Part shown: positions 1 to 7,936 of the stretch, in pieces
Position numbering within the stretch: the first letter of the stretch is position 1
Layout: every line of letters starts with the position of its first letter
NCBI RefSeq assembly: GCF_039533965.1
Contig: NZ_BAAAUN010000001.1
Span: 2,826,950-2,890,949 of the forward strand
Direction of reading: 5' to 3'
DNA: 64,000 nucleotides
DNA from: Microbacterium luteolum
GTDB lineage: Bacteria; Actinomycetota; Actinomycetes; Actinomycetales; Microbacteriaceae
The notes under the pieces: generated by a model
Told to the model about the DNA's origin: nothing
Database searches by the model: none
Seen by the model: only the letters and a program-made list of their open reading frames with translations
Made by a program: the position numbers and the translations under genes

Positions 1-2
1 CG

Positions 3-680
3 TTCGCCGGAGCGGCCGCCGCCCTGCTCTTCGGCGGCAGCGTCGTCGCAGGGTCGCTCGGCGGGGCGCTCGTGGCGGCGATCCTCATCGGCGTCCTCGG
101 CGCGAAGGCCAGGGACCGCAACTCGATCGTGGGCGTGCTCATGCCGTTCGGCCTCGGCCTCGGCATCCTGTTCCTCTCCCTGTACGACGGGCGGAGCGCC
201 AACCGTTTCAGCCTGTTGACCGGGCAGATCGTGTCGGTCTCGAGCCCCGACCTCGGCTGGCTGATCGGCATCAGCATCGTCGTGCTGCTTGGGCTGCTCG
301 TGATGTGGAACCCGCTGCGCTTCGACTCGCTCGACCCCGAGTCGGCCGCCGCGCGCGGAGTGCCCACCCGCGCCGTGAGCCTGATCTTCATGGTGCTGCT
401 CGGACTCATCGTCGCGGTGAGCGTGCACATCATCGGCGCCCTGCTCGTCATGGCGCTGCTCGTGACGCCCGCCGCCGCGGCGATGCGGATCACCGCCGGG
501 CCCGTGGCCGTTCCGTTCCTCGCCGCACTGTTCGGCTTCGTGTCGGCGGTCGGCGGCATCCTGCTCGCGCTCGCCGGCACCCTCCCGGTGAGTCCGTACA
601 TCACGACCCTGTCGTTCACGATCTACGTCGTGTGCTGGATCGTGCAGCGGGCCAGGGCCCGCGTGCGGCGCGTGGCCTGA
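3..680 (+). CDS. Metal (zinc/manganese) ABC transporter permease, 5'-truncated by window edge
   Basis: An open frame runs in from the window edge, so the true start lies upstream; 225 residues are visible. It is strongly hydrophobic with about six membrane segments and has the pattern of the ABC-3 family (ZnuB/MntB-like) inner-membrane permeases, including the loop with two Pro-Ala-Ala-Ala-like small-residue stretches near the middle. Such proteins form the channel of a Zn or Mn importer with a lipoprotein binder and an ATPase, presumably just upstream. A zur gene lies 2.3 kb downstream, which favours zinc over manganese; that substrate call is inference. The metal cannot be read from this sequence alone. 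Confidence 0.85.
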   Translation, partial: FAGAAAALLFGGSVVAGSLGGALVAAILIGVLGAKARDRNSIVGVLMPFGLGLGILFLSLYDGRSANRFSLLTGQIVSVSSPDLGWLIGISIVVLLGLLVMWNPLRFDSLDPESAAARGVPTRAVSLIFMVLLGLIVAVSVHIIGALLVMALLVTPAAAAMRITAGPVAVPFLAALFGFVSAVGGILLALAGTLPVSPYITTLSFTIYVVCWIVQRARARVRRVA

Positions 681-731
681 CCGCTGCGGGCCTGCGCGCG
701 GCGAGAATATCGCTATGCGTGCGGCGAGTTG

Positions 732-742
732 CTACACTGTAG
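732..742. promoter_or_regulatory. Palindromic operator overlapping the -10 of the toxin-antitoxin pair
   Basis: The sequence CTACA-C-TGTAG is an inverted repeat that contains a -10-like TACACT (733-738). The antitoxin ATG follows 7 bases after that hexamer, so the mRNA is probably leaderless and a ribbon-helix-helix antitoxin bound here would block its own promoter. The palindrome is visible; autoregulation is inferred from the usual behaviour of antitoxins. Confidence 0.5.
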
Positions 743-745
743 TGC

Positions 746-1168
746 ATGGTAGCTCCCACGAACGTTCGCTTCAGTGAGCCTGTCCACGATGCCCTGACCC
801 GATACGTGCACCTCACCGGTCAGACGAAGTCCGGGGTCATCAACAGCGCCGTCGAAGAGTGGTTGAGGATGCAGGTGCACACCGGCATCCGGTTCGTCAC
901 GATCGAGACCGGTGAGCGGCGCGCGCGACTCGTCGACGGACCCGAGGTGTGGACCATCGCGGAAGCATGGCTGGCGCACGAACCGGAGAGGCGCAGGGTT
1001 CCGGAGTTGGCGGAGGTTCTCGGGTTGCCGGAGCGGTCGATCGAGGCTGCTCTGAGCTACTGGGCGGACTTTCGGGCTGAGATCGACGGCGTGATCGAGC
1101 GGCATCGCACTGCCCAGGACGAGGCGCTCGCGGCCTGGGAGAGGCGCCGCGCGATTGATGCCGCCTGA
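746..1168 (+). CDS. Antitoxin: ribbon-helix-helix N-terminus with DUF433-like C-terminus
   Basis: 140 residues. Residues 3-42 fit a ribbon-helix-helix DNA-binding fold (NVRFSEPVHDALTRYV followed by a helix with SGVINSAVEEW). Residues about 62-120 resemble the DUF433 winged-helix antitoxin domain (VWTIAEAWL, then PELAEVLGLPERSIEAALSY). The gene overlaps the downstream PIN-like gene by 11 bases, as in toxin-antitoxin operons. It probably neutralises that partner and represses its own promoter, whose -10 lies in the palindrome just upstream. The fusion of the two DNA-binding types in one chain is a little unusual. Family assignment is from pattern only. Confidence 0.7.
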   Translation: MVAPTNVRFSEPVHDALTRYVHLTGQTKSGVINSAVEEWLRMQVHTGIRFVTIETGERRARLVDGPEVWTIAEAWLAHEPERRRVPELAEVLGLPERSIEAALSYWADFRAEIDGVIERHRTAQDEALAAWERRRAIDAA

Positions 1169-1517
1169 CGTCCGATTCCTCCTCGACGAGCACTACCCGG
1201 CCTGGTTGGCCGACGCGCTTCGCGACGGGGGCATCGACGCCGTAGCGGTCGTCGAGCGGGAGGATCTTCGCGGTGTCCCCGACGCGACCGTCCTCCAGGT
1301 CGCCACCGATGAGCATCGGCTCGTGATCACCGAGGATGTGAATACCTTTGCGCTCGCCATGCATCGCACCCCTGAGCACAGCGGAGTCGTCTTCTGCCAC
1401 CACAGGCGCTTCCCTCGGAACCGGCATGGGCTCGAAGGTCTGAGGCTGGCCCTGATCGCCTTTGCGGCGACGCCGCCTTCGTCGAGCAGTGAGCCATCCT
1501 TCGTGTGGTGGTTGTGA
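1158..1517 (+). CDS. DUF5615 PIN-like toxin
   Basis: 119 residues. The opening FLLDEHYPAWLADALRDGG and the later LVITEDVNTFAL match the DUF5615 (PIN-like, Mut7-C related) family, with acidic residues of a putative nuclease site in the LDE and TED motifs. The ATG at 1158 overlaps the antitoxin's end; a TTG directly before it is the only alternative. Proteins of this family are normally paired with DUF433 or small DNA-binding antitoxins, as here. RNase activity is inferred from the PIN superfamily, not shown. The pair sits between a metal ABC permease and zur, which suggests an insertion. Confidence 0.75.
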   Translation: MPPDVRFLLDEHYPAWLADALRDGGIDAVAVVEREDLRGVPDATVLQVATDEHRLVITEDVNTFALAMHRTPEHSGVVFCHHRRFPRNRHGLEGLRLALIAFAATPPSSSSEPSFVWWL

Positions 1518-1552
1518 AAACGAATCGTCGGGTCACCGGCGGATGCCGCCGC

Positions 1553-2854
1553 TCACACCCGCGCGAGCGCCTCGATGTCCTCGAGGAACTGGGCTGCCGT
1601 CTCCGCGGAGACCGTCGTGCGCGTGCCGGCGATGGCTTCGAGGTAGTCCTCGGTGCTCGGGCCGGCGGCATCCGCTGCCGTGCCCTCGGCCCCCGGCAGC
1701 CGCGAGCCGACGGCGGCTTCGAACGCACGCTGGGAGGCGCTGCGCGCGGCGAACTCGATGTCGGCCGGCGAGAATCCCTCGGTGCGCTGCACGAGAGCCT
1801 CGACATCGACGGCGTCCCGGGTGACGTCCGGGATGTAGCGCCGCCAGATCGAGGCTCGGGCGGCACGGTCGGGCAGGCCGATCGGGATCACGTAGTCGAA
1901 GCGTCCGTGACGCAGGAATGCGCTGTCGAGGGCGCGGATGAAGTTCGTCGCGCACACGAGAAGGCGGCCGGGCTGCTCGCGGAACGCGGGGATGATCTTC
2001 AGCAGCTCATTCGTCACGCCCTGCAGCGGGGAGGGCGGCTCGCCGGAGCGCTGCGCCGCGATCTCTTCCACCTCGTCGATGAAGACCACGGCGTGCTCGA
2101 GCTCGGAGATCTTGGTGAAGGTTTCGCGGAGTGCGCCGGCGAGTCCCTGCGGATCGGCGGCGAGGCGGGAGGGGAACACCTCGACGAACGACCACTCGAG
2201 CCGCGAGGCGATGGCCTTGGCGAACGTGGTCTTGCCGGTGCCGGGAGGGCCGAACAGCACCACCGCACGCGGGGGCACGACGCCGAAGCTCTCGGCGAGG
2301 TCCTGCTCGGCGAGCGGCAGCACCAGCCGCTGCTCGAGGATGTCCTTCTCGCGACGCATGCCCGACACGGATTCCCAGAGGTCGCGCGGCATCTGGCGGC
2401 CGCCCAGCTCGGCGAGCGACGTGAGCTCCTGCCGCTGCACGGGGATGCGCCGCTCGAAGTAGCGCAGGTGGTGCTTCTGCTCGAACCCACGGGCGTCGAA
2501 AGCGGCCAGACGCGTCTCGACCTCGGGCATCAGGGCCGACAGCTTGGTGAGGCCGTACGGCGCCATGCTCTTCTCGAGGGCCGCGAGCAGGGCCGAGCCG
2601 ATGCCGCGATCGCGCCAGGCGTCGTCGATGGCGAAGAACACCACCCAGCCCTGATCGTGCGCTGCACGTCCCACCACGGCCGCGATCACCTCATCGCCGT
2701 GCACGGCGACGATCGCGTGGTCCTTCTGGCACGACGCGACCACCTCGCTGAGGTCGTACACAGGCTCTGACCCCGATCGCTTCAGCTCCTCCCACAGGTG
2801 GAGGATGCCGCCCAGATCGTCATTGTGGAACTCGCGCAGTCGCCAGCCGGTCAT
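1553..2854 (-). CDS. GNAT acetyltransferase-AAA+ ATPase fusion protein
   Basis: 433 residues from an ATG preceded by GGGAG; a longer upstream extension has no coding character. Residues about 1-140 are a GNAT domain (FFAIDDAWRDRGIGSALLAAL is the acetyl-CoA loop region). Residues about 165-400 are a classical AAA+ module: Walker A GPPGTGKT near 201-208, Walker B VVFIDEVEE near 256, sensor CATNFIRALDSAF, arginine finger RHGRFD, and a lid helix with FSPADIEFAA. The AAA part resembles FtsH/Cdc48-type remodelling ATPases. It stands alone, between a toxin-antitoxin pair and the divergent zur. The role is unknown; an ATP-driven remodeller whose target is acetylated or sensed by the GNAT part is only a guess. 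Confidence 0.8.
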   Translation of the reverse strand: MTGWRLREFHNDDLGGILHLWEELKRSGSEPVYDLSEVVASCQKDHAIVAVHGDEVIAAVVGRAAHDQGWVVFFAIDDAWRDRGIGSALLAALEKSMAPYGLTKLSALMPEVETRLAAFDARGFEQKHHLRYFERRIPVQRQELTSLAELGGRQMPRDLWESVSGMRREKDILEQRLVLPLAEQDLAESFGVVPPRAVVLFGPPGTGKTTFAKAIASRLEWSFVEVFPSRLAADPQGLAGALRETFTKISELEHAVVFIDEVEEIAAQRSGEPPSPLQGVTNELLKIIPAFREQPGRLLVCATNFIRALDSAFLRHGRFDYVIPIGLPDRAARASIWRRYIPDVTRDAVDVEALVQRTEGFSPADIEFAARSASQRAFEAAVGSRLPGAEGTAADAAGPSTEDYLEAIAGTRTTVSAETAAQFLEDIEALARV

Positions 2855-3001
2855 CGGGACTCCCTCGTCTCGGATGCCGCAACGATACCGGCGGCTCGGT
2901 CCAGCACCCAGACGGGGGCGTAACACGCCGGCTCGGGAGGGCATCCGGGACCGTTCACGCGCTCCCAGCCCTCGTCAACCCCCGCCGCCTAGACTTGTCG
3001 C

Positions 3002-3418
3002 ATGGCTCAGCGGAACACCTGGCAGCGCGAACGCGTGCGCGAAGCACTCGCCGACGCGCGCGGTTTCGTGAGCGCGCAGAATCTGCACGCCTCGCTGCGC
3101 GAGGACAACACCGGGATCGGGCTCGCGACCGTGTATCGCGCACTCGCCGGGCTCGCGGCATCCGGAGACGCCGACTCGCTGCAGAGCCCCGAGGGGGAAG
3201 CGCTCTATCGCGCCTGCACCACCCAGGGTCACCACCACCATCTGATCTGCCGCTCCTGCGGGCTGACCGTCGAGATCGAGGCGAAGGACGTCGAGCAGTG
3301 GGCGCATCGCACCGCGGCGCTCCACGGGTTCACCGAAGCCGCGCACGTGGTCGACATCTTCGGGCTGTGCACCCCCTGCACGAACAAGCGCGACGCCGAA
3401 CGGGCAGCGAACGCGTGA
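3002..3418 (+). CDS. zur: Zinc uptake regulator Zur (Fur family)
   Basis: 138 residues with a Fur-type winged helix (LATVYRALAGLA near residue 41) and the Zur-like dimerisation and metal region: HHHH at 77-80, CxxC at 83/86 and 123/126, and VDIFGLC near 117. In actinobacteria Zur with zinc represses zinc importers and zinc-free ribosomal protein genes; both kinds of gene are in this window. A -10 TAGACT (2990-2995) ends six bases before the ATG, so the transcript is probably leaderless. The stop overlaps the next gene's GTG. Fur-type iron or peroxide sensing is less likely given the motifs. Confidence 0.85.
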   Translation: MAQRNTWQRERVREALADARGFVSAQNLHASLREDNTGIGLATVYRALAGLAASGDADSLQSPEGEALYRACTTQGHHHHLICRSCGLTVEIEAKDVEQWAHRTAALHGFTEAAHVVDIFGLCTPCTNKRDAERAANA

Positions 3419-4461
3419 GCCCCTCGGCAGGAACGGCGACCCGCCCGGGGCACACCCACGCGCATCGCCCGACGCGCTCTCCGCGCTCGGCCTGGGTCGG
3501 CGTCGGCCTCGGGGTCGCGATCATCGCCGCGCTGTTCCTCGTGGATCGCTTCCTGCCGTCGCTGTTCCCCGCGTCGCTCCCGACCAGGGCGCAGGACGGA
3601 CTCACGCTCGCGCTGAGCGTGCTCATCGAGGCGCTGCCGTTCGTGGTCCTCGGCGTGCTGCTGTCGATCGTGGTGCAGGTCTGGCTTCCGGCCGACGTCA
3701 TCCACCGCTGGCTGCCGAAGCGCGCCTGGGCGCGGCGGGCGGTGCTGTCGCTGCTCGGGATGCTGATCCCGGTGTGCGAGTGCGGCAACGTGCCGTTCGC
3801 GCGCGGCCTGATGATGCGCGGGCTCGCCCCGGCCGAGGCGCTCACCTTCCTGATCGCCGCGCCGATCGTGAATCCGATCGTGATCCTCACCACGCATGCG
3901 GCATTCGGCTGGGACGGCGGCATCCTCGTCGCCCGCCTCGTCGGCGGCTACCTGATCGCGAACCTCATCGGCTGGATCTACAGCCGGCACCCGTCGCCGG
4001 ACTCCCTGCTCACCCAGCGCTTCGTCGACACCTGCGACCGCGTCACCCACGAGCCGGGCACGCCCGTGCGACGCAGCCTCACGCAGTTCCTCGTCGAGCT
4101 GCGCGCCGTGATGCCCGCCCTCGTGATCGGATCCGCGCTCGCCGGAGCCGTGCAGGTGCTGATCCCGCGCGACATGCTGCTCGCGATCGGATCGAATCCG
4201 GTGCTCTCGATCGTCGCGATGATGGTGCTCGCGATGACGGTCGCCATCTGCTCGAACGTGGATGCCTTCTTCGCTCTCTCCTTCGCGTCGACCTTCTCGT
4301 CCGGCGCGCTGGTCGCCTTCCTCCTGGTCGGCCCTCTCGTCGACATCAAGATGCTCGCACTCATGCGCACGACCTTCACCGGGCGCACCCTGGCCGGGAT
4401 CGTCGGCGTGGTGGTGGCCGCGGCCTTCGCGATCGGGATCGGGGTGAACGTCCTTGTCTGA
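3415..4461 (+). CDS. UPF0718-type permease (putative metal transporter)
   Basis: 348 residues from a GTG that overlaps the zur stop by four bases (GTGA), so translation is coupled. After a short His-containing N-terminus it has about eight membrane segments and the family signature PVCECGNVPFARGLM (Cys near 121 and 123) and APIVNPIVI. This matches the UPF0718/DUF318 (YraQ-like) permeases. Together with the next gene it forms a two-gene set that is repeatedly found with Zur or metal genes. A role in zinc uptake or handling is inferred from the operon with zur; transport has not been shown from sequence. Confidence 0.8.
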   Translation: MSPSAGTATRPGHTHAHRPTRSPRSAWVGVGLGVAIIAALFLVDRFLPSLFPASLPTRAQDGLTLALSVLIEALPFVVLGVLLSIVVQVWLPADVIHRWLPKRAWARRAVLSLLGMLIPVCECGNVPFARGLMMRGLAPAEALTFLIAAPIVNPIVILTTHAAFGWDGGILVARLVGGYLIANLIGWIYSRHPSPDSLLTQRFVDTCDRVTHEPGTPVRRSLTQFLVELRAVMPALVIGSALAGAVQVLIPRDMLLAIGSNPVLSIVAMMVLAMTVAICSNVDAFFALSFASTFSSGALVAFLLVGPLVDIKMLALMRTTFTGRTLAGIVGVVVAAAFAIGIGVNVLV

Positions 4462-5251
4462 GCACACCTCTTCGCGCGCCCGCGCCCTGGGCAGTCGCTG
4501 GCTCGGCGTCGGCCTCGCCGCGGTCATCGCCGTCGTCACGCTCGGTCTCGGCGTCACCGGGCGGCTGACGCTCTACATCAGCCCCGAGTCGGTGTGGTTC
4601 GCGTGTGCCGCGGCCGTCGTGACCCTGGCCGGAGCGATCTGGTCGTTCGCGCTTCCCCTCGGCGAGGAGGGCGATCACGGACACGACCACGGGCACGGAG
4701 CGGATGCTGCGGATGATGCGCCGCCATCGGCCGCTTCCCCGCGCAGAACCCTCGCCGCCGTCGGCGCGGTCACCGGAGGGGTGATCGCCACGGGCGTGGT
4801 CGCCGCCGCCCTCGTGCTGCCGCCGGCGTCGCTGTCGGTCGAGCTGGCGATGTCGCGCGCGGGGGAGCAGACCGCGCTCTTCGCCGGCGCCGACACCGTC
4901 GCTCTCGGCGTCGCGGACACCACGACCTTCGGCATCGGCGACTGGGCGAGCGTCTTCGCCACCGCGACCAACACGACCGCCTACGACGGGGCCGCGGTCA
5001 CCCTCACCGGCTTCGTCACGCCTGGATCCTCGGGCGACGACGGCGTGAACCTCACCCGATTGATCATCACGCACTGCGTGATCGACGCGCAGACCGCCAC
5101 CCTGCCGGTCTCGGTCGACCCGAACGAGTACCCGACCGGCCAGTGGGTCGAGATCACCGGAACGGTCAGAGCGGATGCCGACGGCGACCTCCACATCGAG
5201 CCGACCGACGTCGTCGCGATCGATGAGCCGGGGGATCCTTATGAGTACTGA
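4454..5251 (+). CDS. TIGR03943-family putative permease subunit
   Basis: 265 residues starting at a TTG that overlaps the upstream permease by eight bases. Two membrane segments near residues 17-37 and 46-66 are followed by a His-rich loop (HGHDHGHG near 75-82), a third segment, and a C-terminal beta-rich domain ending in a TDVVAI segment. This is the layout of the TIGR03943 (YcgQ-like) partner of UPF0718 permeases. The His-rich loop could bind zinc on its way through the membrane. The start codon is uncertain, but no better one is near. Confidence 0.75.
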   Translation: MSEHTSSRARALGSRWLGVGLAAVIAVVTLGLGVTGRLTLYISPESVWFACAAAVVTLAGAIWSFALPLGEEGDHGHDHGHGADAADDAPPSAASPRRTLAAVGAVTGGVIATGVVAAALVLPPASLSVELAMSRAGEQTALFAGADTVALGVADTTTFGIGDWASVFATATNTTAYDGAAVTLTGFVTPGSSGDDGVNLTRLIITHCVIDAQTATLPVSVDPNEYPTGQWVEITGTVRADADGDLHIEPTDVVAIDEPGDPYEY

Positions 5252-7190
5252 GGACGAGCGGCCCGAGATCCCCGCCGTCCCGCGCACGCGCGCCGAGATG
5301 CGCGCCGCCCGTGAGGCGGCGGAGGCGGCGGAAGCTGAGCGGATCAGTCGCGCGGCCGCATCCACCACCGATCCGACCGCGCAGCGCACTGACCAGCCGG
5401 ATGCCGGCCCGGATGAGGCTGTTGCCCGCGATGCTGCTGCGCGTGAGGCTGCGGCGCGTGAGGCTGCGGCGCGTGAGGCTGCGGCGCGTGAGGCTGCGGC
5501 CCGTGAGGCTGCTGTCCGCCAGGCAGGCGACCGTGAGATTGCGGAGCAGGAAGCCGCTGCCCGGAAGATGGCGGCCTTCGAGGCCGCCGCTCGGGAAGAT
5601 GTCGAGGCGACTGCTCGGGAAGATGTCGACGCGGATGCGGTTTCCGCGGTTCCCGTCGCCCCTGAGTCGGTGCTGGCCGGTCTGACGCCGGTCGCCCCGG
5701 ACGCTGCCCCACGACCCGTTCTGGGGGCCGACACGCCAGATGTCGGACCGGATGCCACGGAACGTCCGACATCTGGCGTGTCGTCCGACACCGGAACGTC
5801 GTCCCCCCGGAAGCCCGCGGGGTCCCCTCGTCGCTTCCTCGTCGCACTCGGCGCCGTGCTCGGCGTCCTGGTGCTGGTCGGAACCGGCTTCGGCATCGTC
5901 AGTCTCCTGCAGGGACCGCGCATCTCCGAGGTGCAGGTCGATCCGGCGCAGGCGATCGAGGCCTCGGGCAGTCGGGTCATCCTCACGGCGAACCAGGCGC
6001 TCGCCGACATCGACCCCGAACAGGTCACGGTCGAGCCCGCGGTGCCCTTCACGGTCGACGCTTCGGGCCGAGGGGTCGGCATCCGCTTCACCGTGCCGCT
6101 CGACGAGTCGACGAAGTACACGGTACGCGTCGCCGATGTCGTGGGGAGGGGAGGAGGGCCGTCGACCGAGCTGAGCACGACGTTCTCCACTCCGGCCTCG
6201 AACATCTTCCTGCTCCGGCGCGACGCCTCCGGTGACGACACCATCTTCCGTACCGACCTCAGCGGCGAGAACGCGGTTCCGGTGTTCTCGCACGCCGAGA
6301 TCAACGACTTCCGGGCGACGTCGACGAAGCTGGTCGTCTCCGTCGCCGAAGACGAGGGATCTCGGCTGCTGGTGATGGACCGCGATGGAAAGAACGAGCG
6401 CGAGCTGAAGCTCCCCGGCGTCGGGTACGTCGGGGCGATCCAGGTGTCCGAGCGGGGCGGACTCGTCGGCTACAGCTACTCGGACCGCGAGCTCAGCGAC
6501 ACCGAGGGCCGCGCCAGCGTGCTCGTCACGCAGCCGCTGAGCGGTGACGAGGAGCCGCAGATCATCGAGGTCGGCGGCGAGGAGGCGAGCGTCTTCGTCT
6601 GGCAGTTCGTCCCCGACAGCTCCGCCGTCCTGTTCATCGACTTCGACGGAGCGCTCTCGCTCGTCGACCGCTCGACCGACGCGGGAGTGCAGTCGCTGGG
6701 ACTGGCATCCACGATCCAGGGGATCTCCCGCGGAACGTACACCGCGATCGTGGAGCGCGTCGACGGATCCGTGGTGGAGATCAACCTCGCCGACGGGTCG
6801 GAGGCGCCGCTGGCGGCATCCGATCCCGACTACGGCACGGCGACCTCGATCACTCCTTTCCCCGGCGGTACTCTCCGTCACGTCGTCCAGCGTGACGCGA
6901 ACGGGATCCCCGTGGGGCAGGCGGTCATCCGCGTGGACGAGGACGGAAAGGCGACGCCGCTGGTCGAGGTCGGCTCGTCCGACAGGATCCTCCAGGCCTG
7001 TGCGTCTCCGAGCGGTCAGTACGCCGCCGTGGCCCTCGCCTCCGACATGGCGAACAACCCCTACGACGGCATGCTGCTGCCGCTGCCGGAGAACGTCGAG
7101 ACGCACCTGATCGACATGGAGTCGGGCAAGGAGCTCGTCGCCCTCACCGGCTTCGACGCGTCCTGGTGCCAGACGGCCCCTCGCTTCTGA
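5241..7190 (+). CDS. Membrane-anchored protein with Ala/Arg/Glu repeats, Ig-like and propeller-like ectodomain
   Basis: 649 residues from an ATG that overlaps the previous stop by 11 bases. Residues 1-195 are cytoplasmic and low in complexity, including five AAARE pentads that should form a charged helix. One membrane segment lies near 199-223. Outside, residues about 225-310 look like an SbsA-type Ig-like domain and 320-649 show repeated beta-blade sequence with phrases such as SRLLVMDRDGK, typical of WD40/TolB-like propellers. I do not recognise a named family. An envelope sensor or scaffold is plausible. The linker carries a perfect 20-bp inverted repeat (see separate entry). Confidence 0.75.
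   Translation: MSTEDERPEIPAVPRTRAEMRAAREAAEAAEAERISRAAASTTDPTAQRTDQPDAGPDEAVARDAAAREAAAREAAAREAAAREAAAREAAVRQAGDREIAEQEAAARKMAAFEAAAREDVEATAREDVDADAVSAVPVAPESVLAGLTPVAPDAAPRPVLGADTPDVGPDATERPTSGVSSDTGTSSPRKPAGSPRRFLVALGAVLGVLVLVGTGFGIVSLLQGPRISEVQVDPAQAIEASGSRVILTANQALADIDPEQVTVEPAVPFTVDASGRGVGIRFTVPLDESTKYTVRVADVVGRGGGPSTELSTTFSTPASNIFLLRRDASGDDTIFRTDLSGENAVPVFSHAEINDFRATSTKLVVSVAEDEGSRLLVMDRDGKNERELKLPGVGYVGAIQVSERGGLVGYSYSDRELSDTEGRASVLVTQPLSGDEEPQIIEVGGEEASVFVWQFVPDSSAVLFIDFDGALSLVDRSTDAGVQSLGLASTIQGISRGTYTAIVERVDGSVVEINLADGSEAPLAASDPDYGTATSITPFPGGTLRHVVQRDANGIPVGQAVIRVDEDGKATPLVEVGSSDRILQACASPSGQYAAVALASDMANNPYDGMLLPLPENVETHLIDMESGKELVALTGFDASWCQTAPRF
5433..5507 (+). repeat. Five tandem 15-bp in-frame repeats
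   Basis: The unit GCTGCGGCGCGTGAG (Ala-Ala-Ala-Arg-Glu) occurs five times in a row with one-base changes in the first and fifth copies; a degenerate sixth follows. The repeats are in frame, so copy-number change by slippage would lengthen or shorten a cytoplasmic helix without disrupting the gene. Confidence 0.9.
5729..5783. repeat. Perfect 20-bp inverted repeat inside a coding region
   Basis: CGACACGCCAGATGTCGGAC at 5729-5748 is repeated in exact reverse complement at 5764-5783, with a 15-base loop. It encodes a disordered linker around ADTPDVG and PTSGVSS just before the membrane segment. There is no T-run after it, so it is not a standard terminator. It may be an inserted palindromic unit. 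Confidence 0.9.
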
Positions 7191-7210
7191 GATGGACTCT
7201 CGGTTCTGAG

Positions 7211-7936
7211 GTGGCGGAACACGATGGGCGGCGTCGCGCCACGCGTGCGGAGCTGAGCGGCTCGGCGGTCGAGGTCGCACCTCGTCTTCTCGGTGCGGAG
7301 TTGCGCACGGTCGTCGTCCCTCAGGGCGTCGCCACCGACGCCGCTCCCGTCGAGGTGCGCCTGCGCATCACCGAGGTCGAGGCGTACCACGGGCAGGGAA
7401 CGGGGGCGCTGCCCGACCCCGGCTCGCACGCGCGCATGGGCCGCACGGCGCGGAACGCCACGATGTGGGGAGAGCCCGGACATCTGTACGTGTACCTGAG
7501 CCACGGCATCCACTCGTGCGTCAACGTCGTCTGCGGCCCCGAGGGTCAGGGAGACGGCGTGCTGCTCCGGGCGGGCGAGGTCGTCTTCGGAACGGATGCC
7601 GCGGCCCGACGCCGTGGTGCGACACTGCCGCTCGGCCGCACGGCGCTGCGCGATCTCGCGCGCGGCCCTGGTCGACTCGGTCAGGCCGTGGGCCTTCGGC
7701 ATCCGGTGCACGACGGGATCGATGCGATCACCGGCGAAGAGCTTCACGGCGCCAGGGCGGAGCTGTGGCTCGGAGAGCCTGTGGGCGGCTTCGCGCGCGG
7801 TCCCCGAGTCGGCGTCGCCGGCGTTGCCGGAACGGACGCTTTCCCCTGGCGCTTCTGGCTCGAGGGCGACCCGACCGTGTCGGCGTTCCGCTGGGGTCGC
7901 GGGGCGCAGGCGGCTGCTTCCGGCGTGCTAGACTGA
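7211..7936 (+). CDS. DNA-3-methyladenine glycosylase (AAG/MPG family)
   Basis: 241 residues. The protein has the alkyladenine glycosylase fold signature: EVEAYHGQGTGALPDPGSHARMGRT-like substrate loop (read in short pieces), YVYLSHGIHSCVNVVCGPEG, and GPGRLGQAVG near the end. The Glu in EVEAYH is the usual catalytic base. It excises alkylated purines in base-excision repair. The GTG at 7211 was chosen because it gives the usual family N-terminus (ATRAELSGSAVEVAPRLLG); an upstream frame extension overlaps the preceding gene. The promoter of the ribosomal operon lies over its last codons. Confidence 0.9.
   Translation: MAEHDGRRRATRAELSGSAVEVAPRLLGAELRTVVVPQGVATDAAPVEVRLRITEVEAYHGQGTGALPDPGSHARMGRTARNATMWGEPGHLYVYLSHGIHSCVNVVCGPEGQGDGVLLRAGEVVFGTDAAARRRGATLPLGRTALRDLARGPGRLGQAVGLRHPVHDGIDAITGEELHGARAELWLGEPVGGFARGPRVGVAGVAGTDAFPWRFWLEGDPTVSAFRWGRGAQAAASGVLD
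7926..7934 (+). promoter_or_regulatory. Extended -10 promoter of the rpmB operon
   Basis: TGCTAGACT forms an extended -10 element (TGN plus TAGACT) that overlaps the stop codon of the glycosylase gene. No clear -35 is seen, as is common for extended -10 promoters. It would produce a leader of about 150 bases before rpmB. No actinobacterial Zur-box-like A/T-rich palindrome is visible next to it. Confidence 0.5.

Noticed and set aside
1505..2770. Long open frame on the plus strand opposite the GNAT-AAA+ gene
   Set aside because: It is the antisense shadow of a strongly coding minus-strand gene; its product is low in complexity, full of Arg/Gly/Glu, and matches no family.
2995..3414. N-terminal extension of the UPF0718 permease to position 2995
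   Set aside because: This part is zur read in another frame; the GTG at 3415 with the GTGA overlap gives the normal family start.
5433..5507. CRISPR-like array
   Set aside because: The repeats are only 15 bases, contiguous without spacers, and in frame within a gene.
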